NCBI GenBank assembly: GCA_903929795.1
Contig: CAIYWC010000032.1
Coordinates: 1-50,470, forward strand
Length of the DNA: 50,470 bases
Source of the DNA: an uncultured Myxococcales bacterium
GTDB taxonomy: Bacteria > Myxococcota_A > UBA9042
Direction: 5' to 3'
The notes below the pieces were generated by a model. The model did not search any database. It saw nothing but the letters and a program-made list of their open reading frames with translations, and was not told the DNA's origin. This document shows, piece by piece, positions 7,972 through 16,093 of this stretch. Each line of letters starts with the position of its first letter. The first letter of the stretch is position 1. Position numbers and translations under genes: made by a program.

Positions 7972-10900
7972 CTACGTCTTCAGTGGCGTGGTGTCGGTGC
8001 TGCCCTTGTTCGCCCCGCTCGCGAGGCCGTTCATCGCCCGTAGCCGTCGCGCCAGCCGCTGCGCCTCTCCCGTCACGGCAAGGTCGCGGTACAACGTTTC
8101 GGCCTCCTGCAGCAGCGACTGCGGTTGGCGATCGGACGTCAGCACGCCGGCCTCAATCAGGTCCGCCAGCACGACCATGCACTCCGCGCGCTCCGCCGTC
8201 GGCACTTCGCCTGGCACCAGCTGGAACGCCTCTTCCATCGCCGTATGCGCGCCGTTGGGCTCGCCCGCCGCCGCCGCCGCGCGCGCGGTCAACAGCAGCG
8301 CCTTCAACCGCAGCGTGTCGTGATTCGCCAGCACTGCTTGCCGCGCCGCTTCTTCGGCAAAAGCCTTGGCGCGGGTGTAGATGCCGTGCGCCATCTGGAT
8401 GTCGCCGCGTTGCCGCAGCGCGTCCGACAGCCCCGCCAGATCCGGCAGCGCAGCAAAAGCCCGGCACGCCTTGGCCAGCGCCGCGTCCGCCTCGTCCATC
8501 GCGCCGCGGGCCTGCAGCACCGCCGCCAGCAGCACCAGCACTTCCGCCGCCAGCCGCTGCCGATCCACGCGTCCCAGCGCGTTCAGCGCCTCGCCGAGCT
8601 GCGCCTCGGCGTCGTCCAGCTCGCCGGTGTCGCGCAGCGCCAGCGCCAAGGCCCGCAGCGCCTCGACTTCCAGAATCAAATTGCGGGCATCCCGCGCCGC
8701 CGCCAGCGCCCGCCGCGCGTGGCTCACCGACTTCTCGCCGTCACCCAGCGTCCGCCAAGTGTCGGCCAGCTCCATCGCCAGCTCCGCCGCCATCACCGGT
8801 TCATGCAGCGACGCCACGGAGCCCAGCGCCTGCGTCCATTCCCCGACCGCCTTGCGCAGCGCCGGTTTGTCGGTCGGCGGCGCGCTCGCCCGCACGCAGC
8901 GGCCCAGCGCCAGCTGCGTGTGCGCCAGCTGCCCAGGCGCGTGCGCGGTCGCGGAGCGGTTCAGCGCCGCAATCTGTGCCTCCAGCGGCGCGATCGTCGA
9001 CTGCGCCCGGCCGCAGTGCGCCTCCGCCTCCGCCCACGCGTCCAGCAGCGGCACGCCATGGGTGTACCACTCGTCCTCGCCCAGCCCGGGCATCGCCCGC
9101 AGGATCTCAATCGACTCGCGCGCCCGATCGCTCGCCGCCTGGAAGTCGCCGCGTTCGCCCAGCGCGCGTGCCAGTCCCAGCGAGGTCGTCGCCAGTGTGT
9201 ACGCCGCCTCGGTCTTCTCGCGCGCCGTGGCGTCCGCCGACTGGTACAGCGACCGGCACTGCAGCCGCGACACCTCGTACGCGCCGATCGCCTCTGGCAG
9301 CGCACCCAGCGCGCGCATCAGGTCCGCCGCCTCGCGACCGTGCTTGGCCGCCAGCACTGCTTCACCCGCCGCTGCCTCCAGCGCCGCCAGCCGCGCCGCC
9401 CACGGCTCCGGGCGAATTTCCGCCTGTTTTTGCATCCACGTCAGCGCGTGCCGCAACTGGATCGGCCGCAGCCCCGCCAGCGACACGGAATCTGGCGCCT
9501 CTGCCAGCAGGTACTCGGGCTGGCTCGACAGGCGGCTCGTCGGCACCTGCCGCAGTGCGCCCGCCCGGGTCAGCCGGTCCACGTGCGTGCCCACGCTGAC
9601 ACCCGTCGCCGCCTCCAGCATGTCCGGCCACACCGGCGCGCCCAGCTGCACGGCGGCCGCCAGCACCCGGTGCGTGTCCGCATCCAGCGCGTCCACGTCC
9701 AGCGGCGGCAGCTCGCGCGACGGAATCGCCGCCACCGCGCCCTGCGCCAGCGTCCCGGCCAGCGCCGGCGGCACGTCGTCGGTCTGCGCCACCCAGGAGG
9801 CCACGACCATCACCGGCGTCGCGCCCAGCTGGCGGATGAGCCGCCGCAGAAACGCCGTCTCCGTCTCGGTCAGGTGCTCCGCGCGATCCAGCAGCAAAAC
9901 CAGCAGGTTGCGGCCCGCGATCGCCCGGAGCGCATCCACCAGCGCGCCGCACGCCGCCTGCCGCGCCACTTCCGGCACCGCGCGCGCGTGCGACAGGTGC
10001 GGCGAATCGGGAAACTCCACGCGCAGGTACAGGCCGATCAGGTGCGCCACCTGGCTGGCGCGATCCGGCCGGTCCGGCATCAGCCCTTGCACCCAGGCGA
10101 GCAGCTTGCGGCGGGCCACGGACCCGGAATCGTCGTCAAAAAGTCCGGCGCGGCCGCGAATTTCTTCGAAAAAACAGGCAATTGGCAGACGGCCATCCGG
10201 CGGCGACACGCGCATGCGCACCACCACGGGCGCGTCCGCGCGGTTGGCCAAGTGCGTGCCAAACCCGTCCATCGCGTCGTACAGCGCCGACCGCGACCGC
10301 GACACGAGCCCGACCATCTCCAGCCGCACCCGGTCCTTGGCCCGATCCAGCCGGTCGTCCAGCATGTCCAGCGTCGGGCCGGACGCGCGCCGATCGCGCC
10401 GCGTGTCCGGCTTGTCAGCCGGCTTGGGTCGCTGCTGCGTCGTCGGCGTCTGCGGCCGCGGCCGCGCGTCGGGCAGCGGCGGCACCTCGCTCAGGTCCAG
10501 CTCGTCCAGCTTCTGCGTGCTCTGCCGCGGCGCGCCCGTCACGGCCATCGCCTGGCTGGTGGGCTGGCGCAGGGACGCCTCCAGCTTCTCCAGCTCCTCT
10601 GCGAACGCCCGCGCATCAGCCGGCCGATCGCCGATCGACTTGGCCAGCACGCGGTTGAAAAACACGTCCAGCTGCGGCGGAAACTGCAGGTCGGCGCGGC
10701 GTTTCGCCAGCGGCACGGGCGCCTGGAGCTGGTGTGCGCGCAGGAAATCCTGAGGCGATTCGCCGTCCACCGGCAGGAAACCACAGAGCATTTCGTAGCA
10801 AATCACGCCCAGCGAGTACAGGTCGCTCGACGGCCCGACGTCGTGGCCCGCTGCCTGCTCCGGGCTCATGTACGCCGGCGTGCCGACCACCAGCCGCGCC

Positions 10901-11469
10901 TGGGTCAGCCGCGCCGCCGCGCCCGCTTTGGTGCCCGGCGCCATGTGCTTGGCCAGCCCGAGGTCCACCACTTTCACGTAATCGTCCACCGAGCCGATCT
11001 TGGTCAGCAAGATGTTATCCGGCTTCAAATCGCGATGGATAATGCCGACTTTGTGCGCTTCCATCAGCGCCTCGCACACCCGCTGGCCGATGCGGACCAT
11101 GCGGCCCACCGGCAGCCAGCGCTCGCGGTCCAGCAAATCGCCCAGCGACTCGCCGTCGATGTATTCCATCGCGATGTACGTGCGGCCCTGTTCCGTCGCG
11201 CCAATCGAGTACACCGTCGCCATGAACGGCGAGCGGATGCGCGCGAGGATCTTCGCTTCCTGCACAAACCGCTCATCGGCCTGCAGCTGCGTCGCCAGAT
11301 CCGAGCGCAACACCTTGAGCGCCACCGGCCGGCCCAGGCGGATATCCTCCGCTTCATACACCGCACCCATGCCGCCGCGGCCGATCAGGCGCACGATCCG
11401 GTACGAATTGTCGACCAGCGAGGACGCTGGCAGCTCGTCGATGTCCTTGCGTGTGTAGGCAGTCGCCAT
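7972..11469 (-). CDS. Ser/Thr protein kinase with NTPase-like region and TPR tail
   Basis: 1165 residues. The N-terminal kinase domain (~23-290) has the glycine loop GRGGMGAVYEAED, Lys52 in VALKVL, HRDLKPDN (145-152, catalytic Asp147), DLG in place of DFG (Asp169), and MSPE in place of APE. All catalytic residues are present, so it is probably active. A Pro/Arg-rich linker (~300-380) is followed by an NTPase-like region (~400-680) with a Walker-B-like strand (LLVLLLDRAEHL), though I do not find a convincing Walker A. The C-terminal ~450 residues are Ala-rich helical repeats of TPR type (e.g. GELDDAEAQLGEALNALGR). This layout recalls myxobacterial kinase-TPR and STAND-like signalling proteins. 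The start has GAGG five bases upstream. It is probably the first gene of the run that includes the cyclase. Confidence 0.92.
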   Translation of the reverse strand: MATAYTRKDIDELPASSLVDNSYRIVRLIGRGGMGAVYEAEDIRLGRPVALKVLRSDLATQLQADERFVQEAKILARIRSPFMATVYSIGATEQGRTYIAMEYIDGESLGDLLDRERWLPVGRMVRIGQRVCEALMEAHKVGIIHRDLKPDNILLTKIGSVDDYVKVVDLGLAKHMAPGTKAGAAARLTQARLVVGTPAYMSPEQAAGHDVGPSSDLYSLGVICYEMLCGFLPVDGESPQDFLRAHQLQAPVPLAKRRADLQFPPQLDVFFNRVLAKSIGDRPADARAFAEELEKLEASLRQPTSQAMAVTGAPRQSTQKLDELDLSEVPPLPDARPRPQTPTTQQRPKPADKPDTRRDRRASGPTLDMLDDRLDRAKDRVRLEMVGLVSRSRSALYDAMDGFGTHLANRADAPVVVRMRVSPPDGRLPIACFFEEIRGRAGLFDDDSGSVARRKLLAWVQGLMPDRPDRASQVAHLIGLYLRVEFPDSPHLSHARAVPEVARQAACGALVDALRAIAGRNLLVLLLDRAEHLTETETAFLRRLIRQLGATPVMVVASWVAQTDDVPPALAGTLAQGAVAAIPSRELPPLDVDALDADTHRVLAAAVQLGAPVWPDMLEAATGVSVGTHVDRLTRAGALRQVPTSRLSSQPEYLLAEAPDSVSLAGLRPIQLRHALTWMQKQAEIRPEPWAARLAALEAAAGEAVLAAKHGREAADLMRALGALPEAIGAYEVSRLQCRSLYQSADATAREKTEAAYTLATTSLGLARALGERGDFQAASDRARESIEILRAMPGLGEDEWYTHGVPLLDAWAEAEAHCGRAQSTIAPLEAQIAALNRSATAHAPGQLAHTQLALGRCVRASAPPTDKPALRKAVGEWTQALGSVASLHEPVMAAELAMELADTWRTLGDGEKSVSHARRALAAARDARNLILEVEALRALALALRDTGELDDAEAQLGEALNALGRVDRQRLAAEVLVLLAAVLQARGAMDEADAALAKACRAFAALPDLAGLSDALRQRGDIQMAHGIYTRAKAFAEEAARQAVLANHDTLRLKALLLTARAAAAAGEPNGAHTAMEEAFQLVPGEVPTAERAECMVVLADLIEAGVLTSDRQPQSLLQEAETLYRDLAVTGEAQRLARRLRAMNGLASGANKGSTDTTPLKT

Positions 11470-11496
11470 CAGACCTCAAAGCGGTTGCTGCGGGCG

Positions 11497-11525
11497 AATC
11501 TAGGCCATCGCGGGGACGAGGGCAA
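11497..11525 (-). promoter_or_regulatory. candidate sigma-70-type promoter for the kinase gene
   Basis: Read on the minus strand: TTGCCC (11525-11520), 17-base spacer, TAGATT (11502-11497). Four of six bases match consensus in each box. The kinase ATG is 28 bases downstream of the -10. Found by eye only. Confidence 0.45.
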
Positions 11526-11566
11526 GCGGCAAGGTTGGCGGATCGGCAAGTCCCGGCCGCAGCGGA

Positions 11567-13366
11567 TCAGCGGACGAAGACGTAGGCCCAGGCGGGCTCG
11601 TTTGACGGATTGTTTGGCGTCGAACCACACGCTGCCATGTTGCCAGCGGACGTGTTGGAGAGCCCTTGGGGAAGCGGGCCACACGCAACCCCCGCAATGC
11701 CGACGCCGATCACGGCATCCGGCGTGATGCAGTCGTTTTCTTGATTGGTGAGAATGCCAAAACGCACGCGCAACACACCGGTATTGAAGGCATCGTTGTA
11801 GACTTGGCCTGCGCTCGACGGATTGCTGTACGGTCGGACGTTGAAGCCCTCGCGGTTGCAGTTCGGCAACAGCGAGCCGCCTTGAATCAGGCCCTGCCAG
11901 GCTGATCGGCCAAAATACGTTGGCTGGTAGGCACCCTGACCAAACAGCTGCAGCAGCGACGGCGCGCCTTGCGGAAACGCGACCGTCTGAACAGAATTCG
12001 CGTTGAGCCACATCGTCACGCGCATCGCCGAGAACGGCAGCGTGCCGTATGCCGCGGACTTCAGCTCCGTCGTCTGGTCCCAGTTGTAGCCGGTGTCCTG
12101 CTGGTAGGGCGTCGCGGTCGTCCACTGGCTGGAGTCGTAGTTGAACGTCTGGGCGCCGCCGTTGATTTTCATCACAAGCGTCCAGCCGCCATCATTGTTG
12201 GTCATGTCGCAGTAGGCCATGAACGGCGCGTTGCCACCCGGGCCATCGGGGTCGATTTGGTATGGGCCGGTCGGTGGATTGCCGACAGCCGTCTTGAGGG
12301 CCTGGCAGGAGGTGTACTGGACGCTGCACGTGCCACCCAGACACTGCGCGCCGGCGCCGGGGCAGTACGTGCCCGTGCCCGTGCAGCCTGACGTCGTGTC
12401 GCCGCAGATGTCCGGGATCGCCGCGCCGCACGTGACCTTGCTGGGATCCTGGCACTGCTCGCTGCAGAACGGCAGTTTGCGGTAGCTCGTGCCATCGCAG
12501 AGGCTGAAGCGGTGCGCGGTTGCGTCCCAGCTGAATTCGCCGTTGGTGCTCGCATTGCACGGGCCGCCTGCGCCGAAGACGCCGAACCGAAAGAGGCCGC
12601 CCATGACGGTTGCACCGGTCACGTCGAGCACGGAGGTCAACGTCGCGATGCCGTTCACGGTCAGCCCGGGCGCGGTGATGGCGCCGGTCACGGTGCCGCC
12701 GGTGATGGGCAAGAACGCCGCTTTTGCGTCGCTGGCGAGCTCGGCCAGCGCGACGCAGGCCGTGCAATTCAGGCTGCTGGCCGTGGCCGCGGTGAGCGCG
12801 CTGGCGGCGACGTCAGCGCTGCTGGCGGTCAACGCGCTGGTGGCTGGGCCGCCGGGGCTGGCGGAGCCCGCGTAATTGAAGCTGATTTTGTCCGCCGAGA
12901 TCGCGCCGCCGGCGATCTGGTCGCCGCCGAGGCAGCCGGTGCAGCTGACGCTGTTGGCGGTGCCGGCGATGTTGGCCCAGAACGCGCGCGGTACCCAGCC
13001 GATCGCGCTGCGCGGCAGCTCCGCGTCCGAGCCGACCGAGAGGCCAAACCACAGCACCGCGCCGGTCGTCGTCAGCTCAGGCGGCAGCGCCTTGCCCGCC
13101 GGATTGTCGCCGATCGTGAACGCGAACAGCCCGCCCTGGACCGTCGTGGTGAAGGTGTCGTACCAGAACGGGCTCGCGGCGTTTTGCTGGTCGTACAGCC
13201 GCACCGTCACGGCATACGGGCCATCGGCGACCGCACCGCCCGCCGTCGTGCGCAGGACCCCTTGAATCGGCAGCGCGCCCAGTGGCGTGGTCGCCAACGC
13301 GGCGCCCGACCACGCGCCCGTCAGGCTTGCCAAAAAGACCAGCGCGGATCGCCGTAACTTCGCCAT
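11567..13366 (-). CDS. secreted protein with C-terminal fibrinogen-like domain
   Basis: 599 residues. A Sec signal peptide (MAKLRRSALVFLASLTGAWS, cleavage likely after A25) is followed by a beta-rich N-terminal domain (~30-140) of the kind found on deltaproteobacterial surface proteins. Next is a Ser/Thr/Ala/Gly low-complexity middle resembling tail-fibre stalks (LPITGGTVTGAITAPGLTV), then a Cys-rich spacer (~310-360). The last ~220 residues begin FMAYCDMTNNDGGWTLVMK, the hallmark of bacterial fibrinogen-like/FReD domains, usually glycan or protein binders. The frame opens 26 residues earlier, but this start carries the signal peptide and has GGGGGTG upstream. It is not obviously in an operon. 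Likely a surface or secreted adhesin or lectin; the ligand is unknown. Confidence 0.85.
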   Translation of the reverse strand: MAKLRRSALVFLASLTGAWSGAALATTPLGALPIQGVLRTTAGGAVADGPYAVTVRLYDQQNAASPFWYDTFTTTVQGGLFAFTIGDNPAGKALPPELTTTGAVLWFGLSVGSDAELPRSAIGWVPRAFWANIAGTANSVSCTGCLGGDQIAGGAISADKISFNYAGSASPGGPATSALTASSADVAASALTAATASSLNCTACVALAELASDAKAAFLPITGGTVTGAITAPGLTVNGIATLTSVLDVTGATVMGGLFRFGVFGAGGPCNASTNGEFSWDATAHRFSLCDGTSYRKLPFCSEQCQDPSKVTCGAAIPDICGDTTSGCTGTGTYCPGAGAQCLGGTCSVQYTSCQALKTAVGNPPTGPYQIDPDGPGGNAPFMAYCDMTNNDGGWTLVMKINGGAQTFNYDSSQWTTATPYQQDTGYNWDQTTELKSAAYGTLPFSAMRVTMWLNANSVQTVAFPQGAPSLLQLFGQGAYQPTYFGRSAWQGLIQGGSLLPNCNREGFNVRPYSNPSSAGQVYNDAFNTGVLRVRFGILTNQENDCITPDAVIGVGIAGVACGPLPQGLSNTSAGNMAACGSTPNNPSNEPAWAYVFVR

Positions 13367-13385
13367 GCCACACCCCCGGCGGCGC

Positions 13386-13413
13386 ATCGTAGCGCTATCG
13401 CGGCGGTTGTCCA
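13386..13413 (-). promoter_or_regulatory. candidate sigma-70-type promoter for the fibrinogen-like gene
   Basis: Minus strand: TGGACA (13413-13408), 16-base spacer, TACGAT (13391-13386), 20 bases before the ATG. The -35 matches five of six consensus bases and the -10 four. It lies in the 55-base gap after terC. Confidence 0.5.
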
Positions 13414-13421
13414 ACCGCAGG

Positions 13422-14174
13422 CTACGGCTCGGGAGGAAATTCAACAGTGTTGTGCAAGATCAGCGGCTTGTGCTTGCGCATTCGCAGGTTCAGCAGCTCG
13501 ACCGCAAACGAAAACGCCATGGCGAAATAGATCATCGCCTTGTCTACGTGCTGGCCGATCGCCTCGGCGCACAGCAGCACGCCGATCAGCAGCAGGAACG
13601 CCAGCGCCAGCATCTTCATCGTCGGGTGCCGGGTGATGAAATCGCTGACCACGCCGGCAAAAACCAGCATCACGCCGACGGCCAGGCACATCGCGGCGAT
13701 CATCACGGCGAGGTGCGGCGCCATGCCGACCGCGGTGATCACGGAATCCAGTGAAAAAACAACGTCCAGCAGCGCCACTTGCACCAGCACGACCGCGAGC
13801 GACGGGGTCTTGCCCGCGGGCGCATCGTCGGGCGCGTTCGCCGCGTCCAGCCGGCCGTGGATCTCGTGGGTCGCCTTGGCGATCAGGAACAGCCCGCCGC
13901 CGCCGAGGATGAGGTCGCGCCCGGAGAAGCCGCGCTGGGCCAGGTGAAACAGCGGCGCCGTCAGGCCCATCAGCCAGTTCAGCGCCAGCAGCAGCAGCAG
14001 CCGCGTGCCCAACGCGCCGATCAGTCCCAGCCGCCGCGCCTTGGGCTGCTGCGCCCGCGGTAGCCGGCCGGTCAGGATCGACAGAAACACGATGTTGTCG
14101 ATGCCGAGCACGATCTCCATCGCCGTCAGCGTCAGCAGGCTCAGCCAGGTCTCGAGATGCAGCCAAACTTCCAT
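13422..14174 (-). CDS. TerC-family integral membrane protein
   Basis: 250 residues starting MEVWLHLETWLSLLTLTAMEIVLGIDNIVFLSIL. The EIVLGIDN motif in the first helix and its partner VVFSLDSVITAVGM in the middle are the paired Asp-bearing membrane motifs of TerC/YceF-type proteins. About seven membrane helices can be seen, with a polar loop (~100-125). Family members are linked to Mn/Ca ion export coupled to protein secretion and to tellurite resistance operons. No ter partners are nearby, so a house-keeping metal-homeostasis role is more likely. The open frame runs much further upstream, but that part is a shadow of the divergent gene. No strong Shine-Dalgarno is visible. Confidence 0.9.
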   Translation of the reverse strand: MEVWLHLETWLSLLTLTAMEIVLGIDNIVFLSILTGRLPRAQQPKARRLGLIGALGTRLLLLLALNWLMGLTAPLFHLAQRGFSGRDLILGGGGLFLIAKATHEIHGRLDAANAPDDAPAGKTPSLAVVLVQVALLDVVFSLDSVITAVGMAPHLAVMIAAMCLAVGVMLVFAGVVSDFITRHPTMKMLALAFLLLIGVLLCAEAIGQHVDKAMIYFAMAFSFAVELLNLRMRKHKPLILHNTVEFPPEP

Positions 14175-14213
14175 GCGCGCAGGATGCCGCAGCGGCGGCG
14201 TTTGCGCCAACTC

Positions 14214-14243
14214 TTGTGCCACGCGCCGCGCCGGCCGTAGAGT
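14214..14243 (+). promoter_or_regulatory. possible promoter of the ketopantoate-reductase-like/xdhC operon
   Basis: TTGTGC (14214-14219), 18-base spacer, TAGAGT (14238-14243), 15 bases before the ATG at 14259. The -35 is weak (three of six), so the call is tentative. Confidence 0.3.
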
Positions 14244-14258
14244 GCGTCTGGGGGCACG

Positions 14259-15020
14259 ATGGCGCACTGGACGGTGATTGGCGCGGGCAGGATTGGCGGG
14301 GCGCTGCAGGCGCGCGCAGCGCAGAGGCAGCGGCCGATCGCGGTGCTGGGCCGCCACGACGACTGGCAAGCGCTCGACCAGCCGGCGGGCCAGCCGATCG
14401 TGGTATGCACGCGCAACGACGACCTCGCGGCTGTGCTGGCGCGGGTTCCGCAGCAGCGGCGCGTCGACCTGGTATTCGTGCAAAACGGCATGCTGCGGCC
14501 GTGGCTCGCGGCGCACGGCCTGCAGGATGCCACGCGCGGGCTCCTGTTTTTTGCGGTGCAATCGCGCGGTTCGCCGCTGGATCTCGGGCCGCCGAGCCCG
14601 TTCTTTGGCCGACATGCGGCGGCCGTGGTCGCGGAGCTGGAGGCGCTGGGCATCCCGGCGGAGGTCGTCGACAGCCGGCAGTTCGCTGCTTGGGAGCTGG
14701 AGAAACTCCTGTGGAATTGCGTTTTTGGCCTGCTGTGTCAGGCGCACGCGTGCGCGGTCGGCGCGGTGCTGACGCGTCATGCGCCCGAGGTGGCCGCGCT
14801 GACCGCGGAGCTGCTGCACGTCGGCCAGCCGACGCTGGGTCTGCACCTGGACCACGCGGCGGTGTTGCAGCGGCTGGTGGACTACTCGGCGGCGATCCCG
14901 GACAACCGCGCGGCGGTGAAAGAGTGGCCGTGGCGCAATGGCTGGTTCGTCGCCCAAGCGGCGCAGCAAGGCGTGGCGTTGCCGCTGCACGCGCGGCTGT
15001 GCCAGCTGGCGGGCGTATGA
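14259..15020 (+). CDS. ketopantoate reductase-like (PanE/ApbA) oxidoreductase
   Basis: 253 residues. It opens directly with a Rossmann strand and dinucleotide loop (WTVIGAGRIGGAL, GAGRIGG at 8-14), continues with VDLVFVQNG, and has the C-terminal helical core with the lysine motif WELEKLLWNCVFGLL typical of the PanE/ApbA fold. Family members reduce 2-oxo acids with NADPH; PanE makes pantoate for coenzyme A. This copy is shorter than most PanE (about 290-310) and its N-terminal half is trimmed, so the true substrate may differ. Its TGA overlaps the ATG of xdhC (ATGA), so it is probably co-translated with molybdenum-cofactor genes, which is unexpected for a pantothenate enzyme. Confidence 0.75.
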   Translation: MAHWTVIGAGRIGGALQARAAQRQRPIAVLGRHDDWQALDQPAGQPIVVCTRNDDLAAVLARVPQQRRVDLVFVQNGMLRPWLAAHGLQDATRGLLFFAVQSRGSPLDLGPPSPFFGRHAAAVVAELEALGIPAEVVDSRQFAAWELEKLLWNCVFGLLCQAHACAVGAVLTRHAPEVAALTAELLHVGQPTLGLHLDHAAVLQRLVDYSAAIPDNRAAVKEWPWRNGWFVAQAAQQGVALPLHARLCQLAGV

Positions 15021-16093
15021 GCGCGCCGCCGATGGACATGGAAGGCCAGCGCCTGCTGTCACGCCTGACGGATTGGCTGCCGCCGGGGGCTGCGCCGGCG
15101 GTGCTCGTGACGATTTGGGCGGTGCAGGGCTCGACGCCGCGCGGGCCCGGCGCGCGCCTGTTGTGCCGCGGTGGCCGGCTGCTGGCAGGCACGATCGGCG
15201 GCGGCCACCTGGAGGAAGAGGCGCTGCGCGAGGCGGCGCAATGCGAGACCGCGGCGGCAGGTGGCAACGACGCGGAGGCAGCGACGCCGACGGCCACCGA
15301 AGTGCGCGAAGATGCGGACGCGACCGGCCAGACGGCCCGCTTGTGCCGCTATCCGCTGGGCGCGCAGCTCGGCCAATGCTGCGGCGGCATCGTGTGGCTG
15401 CACTACCGGCTGGTCACGCCCGCGGGCGCGCTCGCGCTCAGCCACGCGCTCGACCGCGCGCGCCAGACGGGTCAGCCGCTGGAGACGCATTTTGCCGGTG
15501 AGGCGCTGCGCGAGACGCCGACCGCGCTGCCGACGGTGCTGATCTTCGGCGCGGGGCATGTCGGCTCGGCGCTGGCGCGGGTGCTGCAACCGCTGCCGTG
15601 GCGCTTGCTGGTCGTGGATCACCGGCCGGAGTGGGCGGACCGCGTGCGGTTTCCGCCCGGCACGGAGGTCGTGTGCACCGAGCCGCTGCGGCTGCTGGCG
15701 GCGTGGGGCTGGCTGGGCGCGCAGGCGCAAAACAGCCAGGCGGCGCAACGGCTGACCGCGCACGGCAAGCCGCTGCCCGTCGCGCCCCCGCCGCTGGCGA
15801 CCCGCGCGCTGGTCATGACCCACGATCACGCGCTCGACCGCGACCTGACGGAGGTGCTGCTGCGGGTGCCAGAACAGCTGGATTTCGTTGGGCTGATTGG
15901 CTCGGCGTCCAAGATCGCCGTCACGCAGCAGCGCCTGCGCCAGCGCGGTGTGCCGGACGCGCTGCTGGCGCGGCTGCACGCGCCGATCGGCTTGCGGCTG
16001 GCCGACGGGCAGCTGCTGGGCAACAAGCTGCCCGGCCAAATCGCGATCAGCGTGGCCGCGCAGCTGCTGGCGCACGACCAGGCGGCGCTGTGA
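15017..16093 (+). CDS. xdhC: XdhC/CoxI-family molybdenum cofactor insertion factor
   Basis: 358 residues. XdhC proteins bind molybdopterin cofactor, promote its sulfuration and hand it to xanthine dehydrogenase-type enzymes. The N-terminal XdhC_CoxI domain has GSTPRGPGARLL (38-49), AGTIGGGHLEEEAL (57-70) and GQCCGGIVWL (119-128). The C-terminal Rossmann-like XdhC_C domain begins TVLIFGAGHVGSALA (173-187) and includes LIGSASK. The ATG overlaps the previous stop, and the next gene starts at a GTG overlapping this stop. The 30 residues rich in Ala/Thr/Glu between the domains (~78-105) look like a flexible insertion. No molybdenum hydroxylase (large, FAD or FeS subunit) is in the window, so the client enzyme is encoded elsewhere. 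Confidence 0.92.
   Translation: MSAPPMDMEGQRLLSRLTDWLPPGAAPAVLVTIWAVQGSTPRGPGARLLCRGGRLLAGTIGGGHLEEEALREAAQCETAAAGGNDAEAATPTATEVREDADATGQTARLCRYPLGAQLGQCCGGIVWLHYRLVTPAGALALSHALDRARQTGQPLETHFAGEALRETPTALPTVLIFGAGHVGSALARVLQPLPWRLLVVDHRPEWADRVRFPPGTEVVCTEPLRLLAAWGWLGAQAQNSQAAQRLTAHGKPLPVAPPPLATRALVMTHDHALDRDLTEVLLRVPEQLDFVGLIGSASKIAVTQQRLRQRGVPDALLARLHAPIGLRLADGQLLGNKLPGQIAISVAAQLLAHDQAAL

Noticed and set aside
8125..11727. 1200-residue plus-strand open frame
   Set aside because: Antisense to the kinase gene; Arg/Gln/His-rich with no domain signature. It is a GC-driven shadow frame.
14214..15016. N-terminal extension of xdhC in the same frame
   Set aside because: The preceding 267 codons are the shadow of the PanE-like gene; XdhC homology starts at the ATG at 15017.
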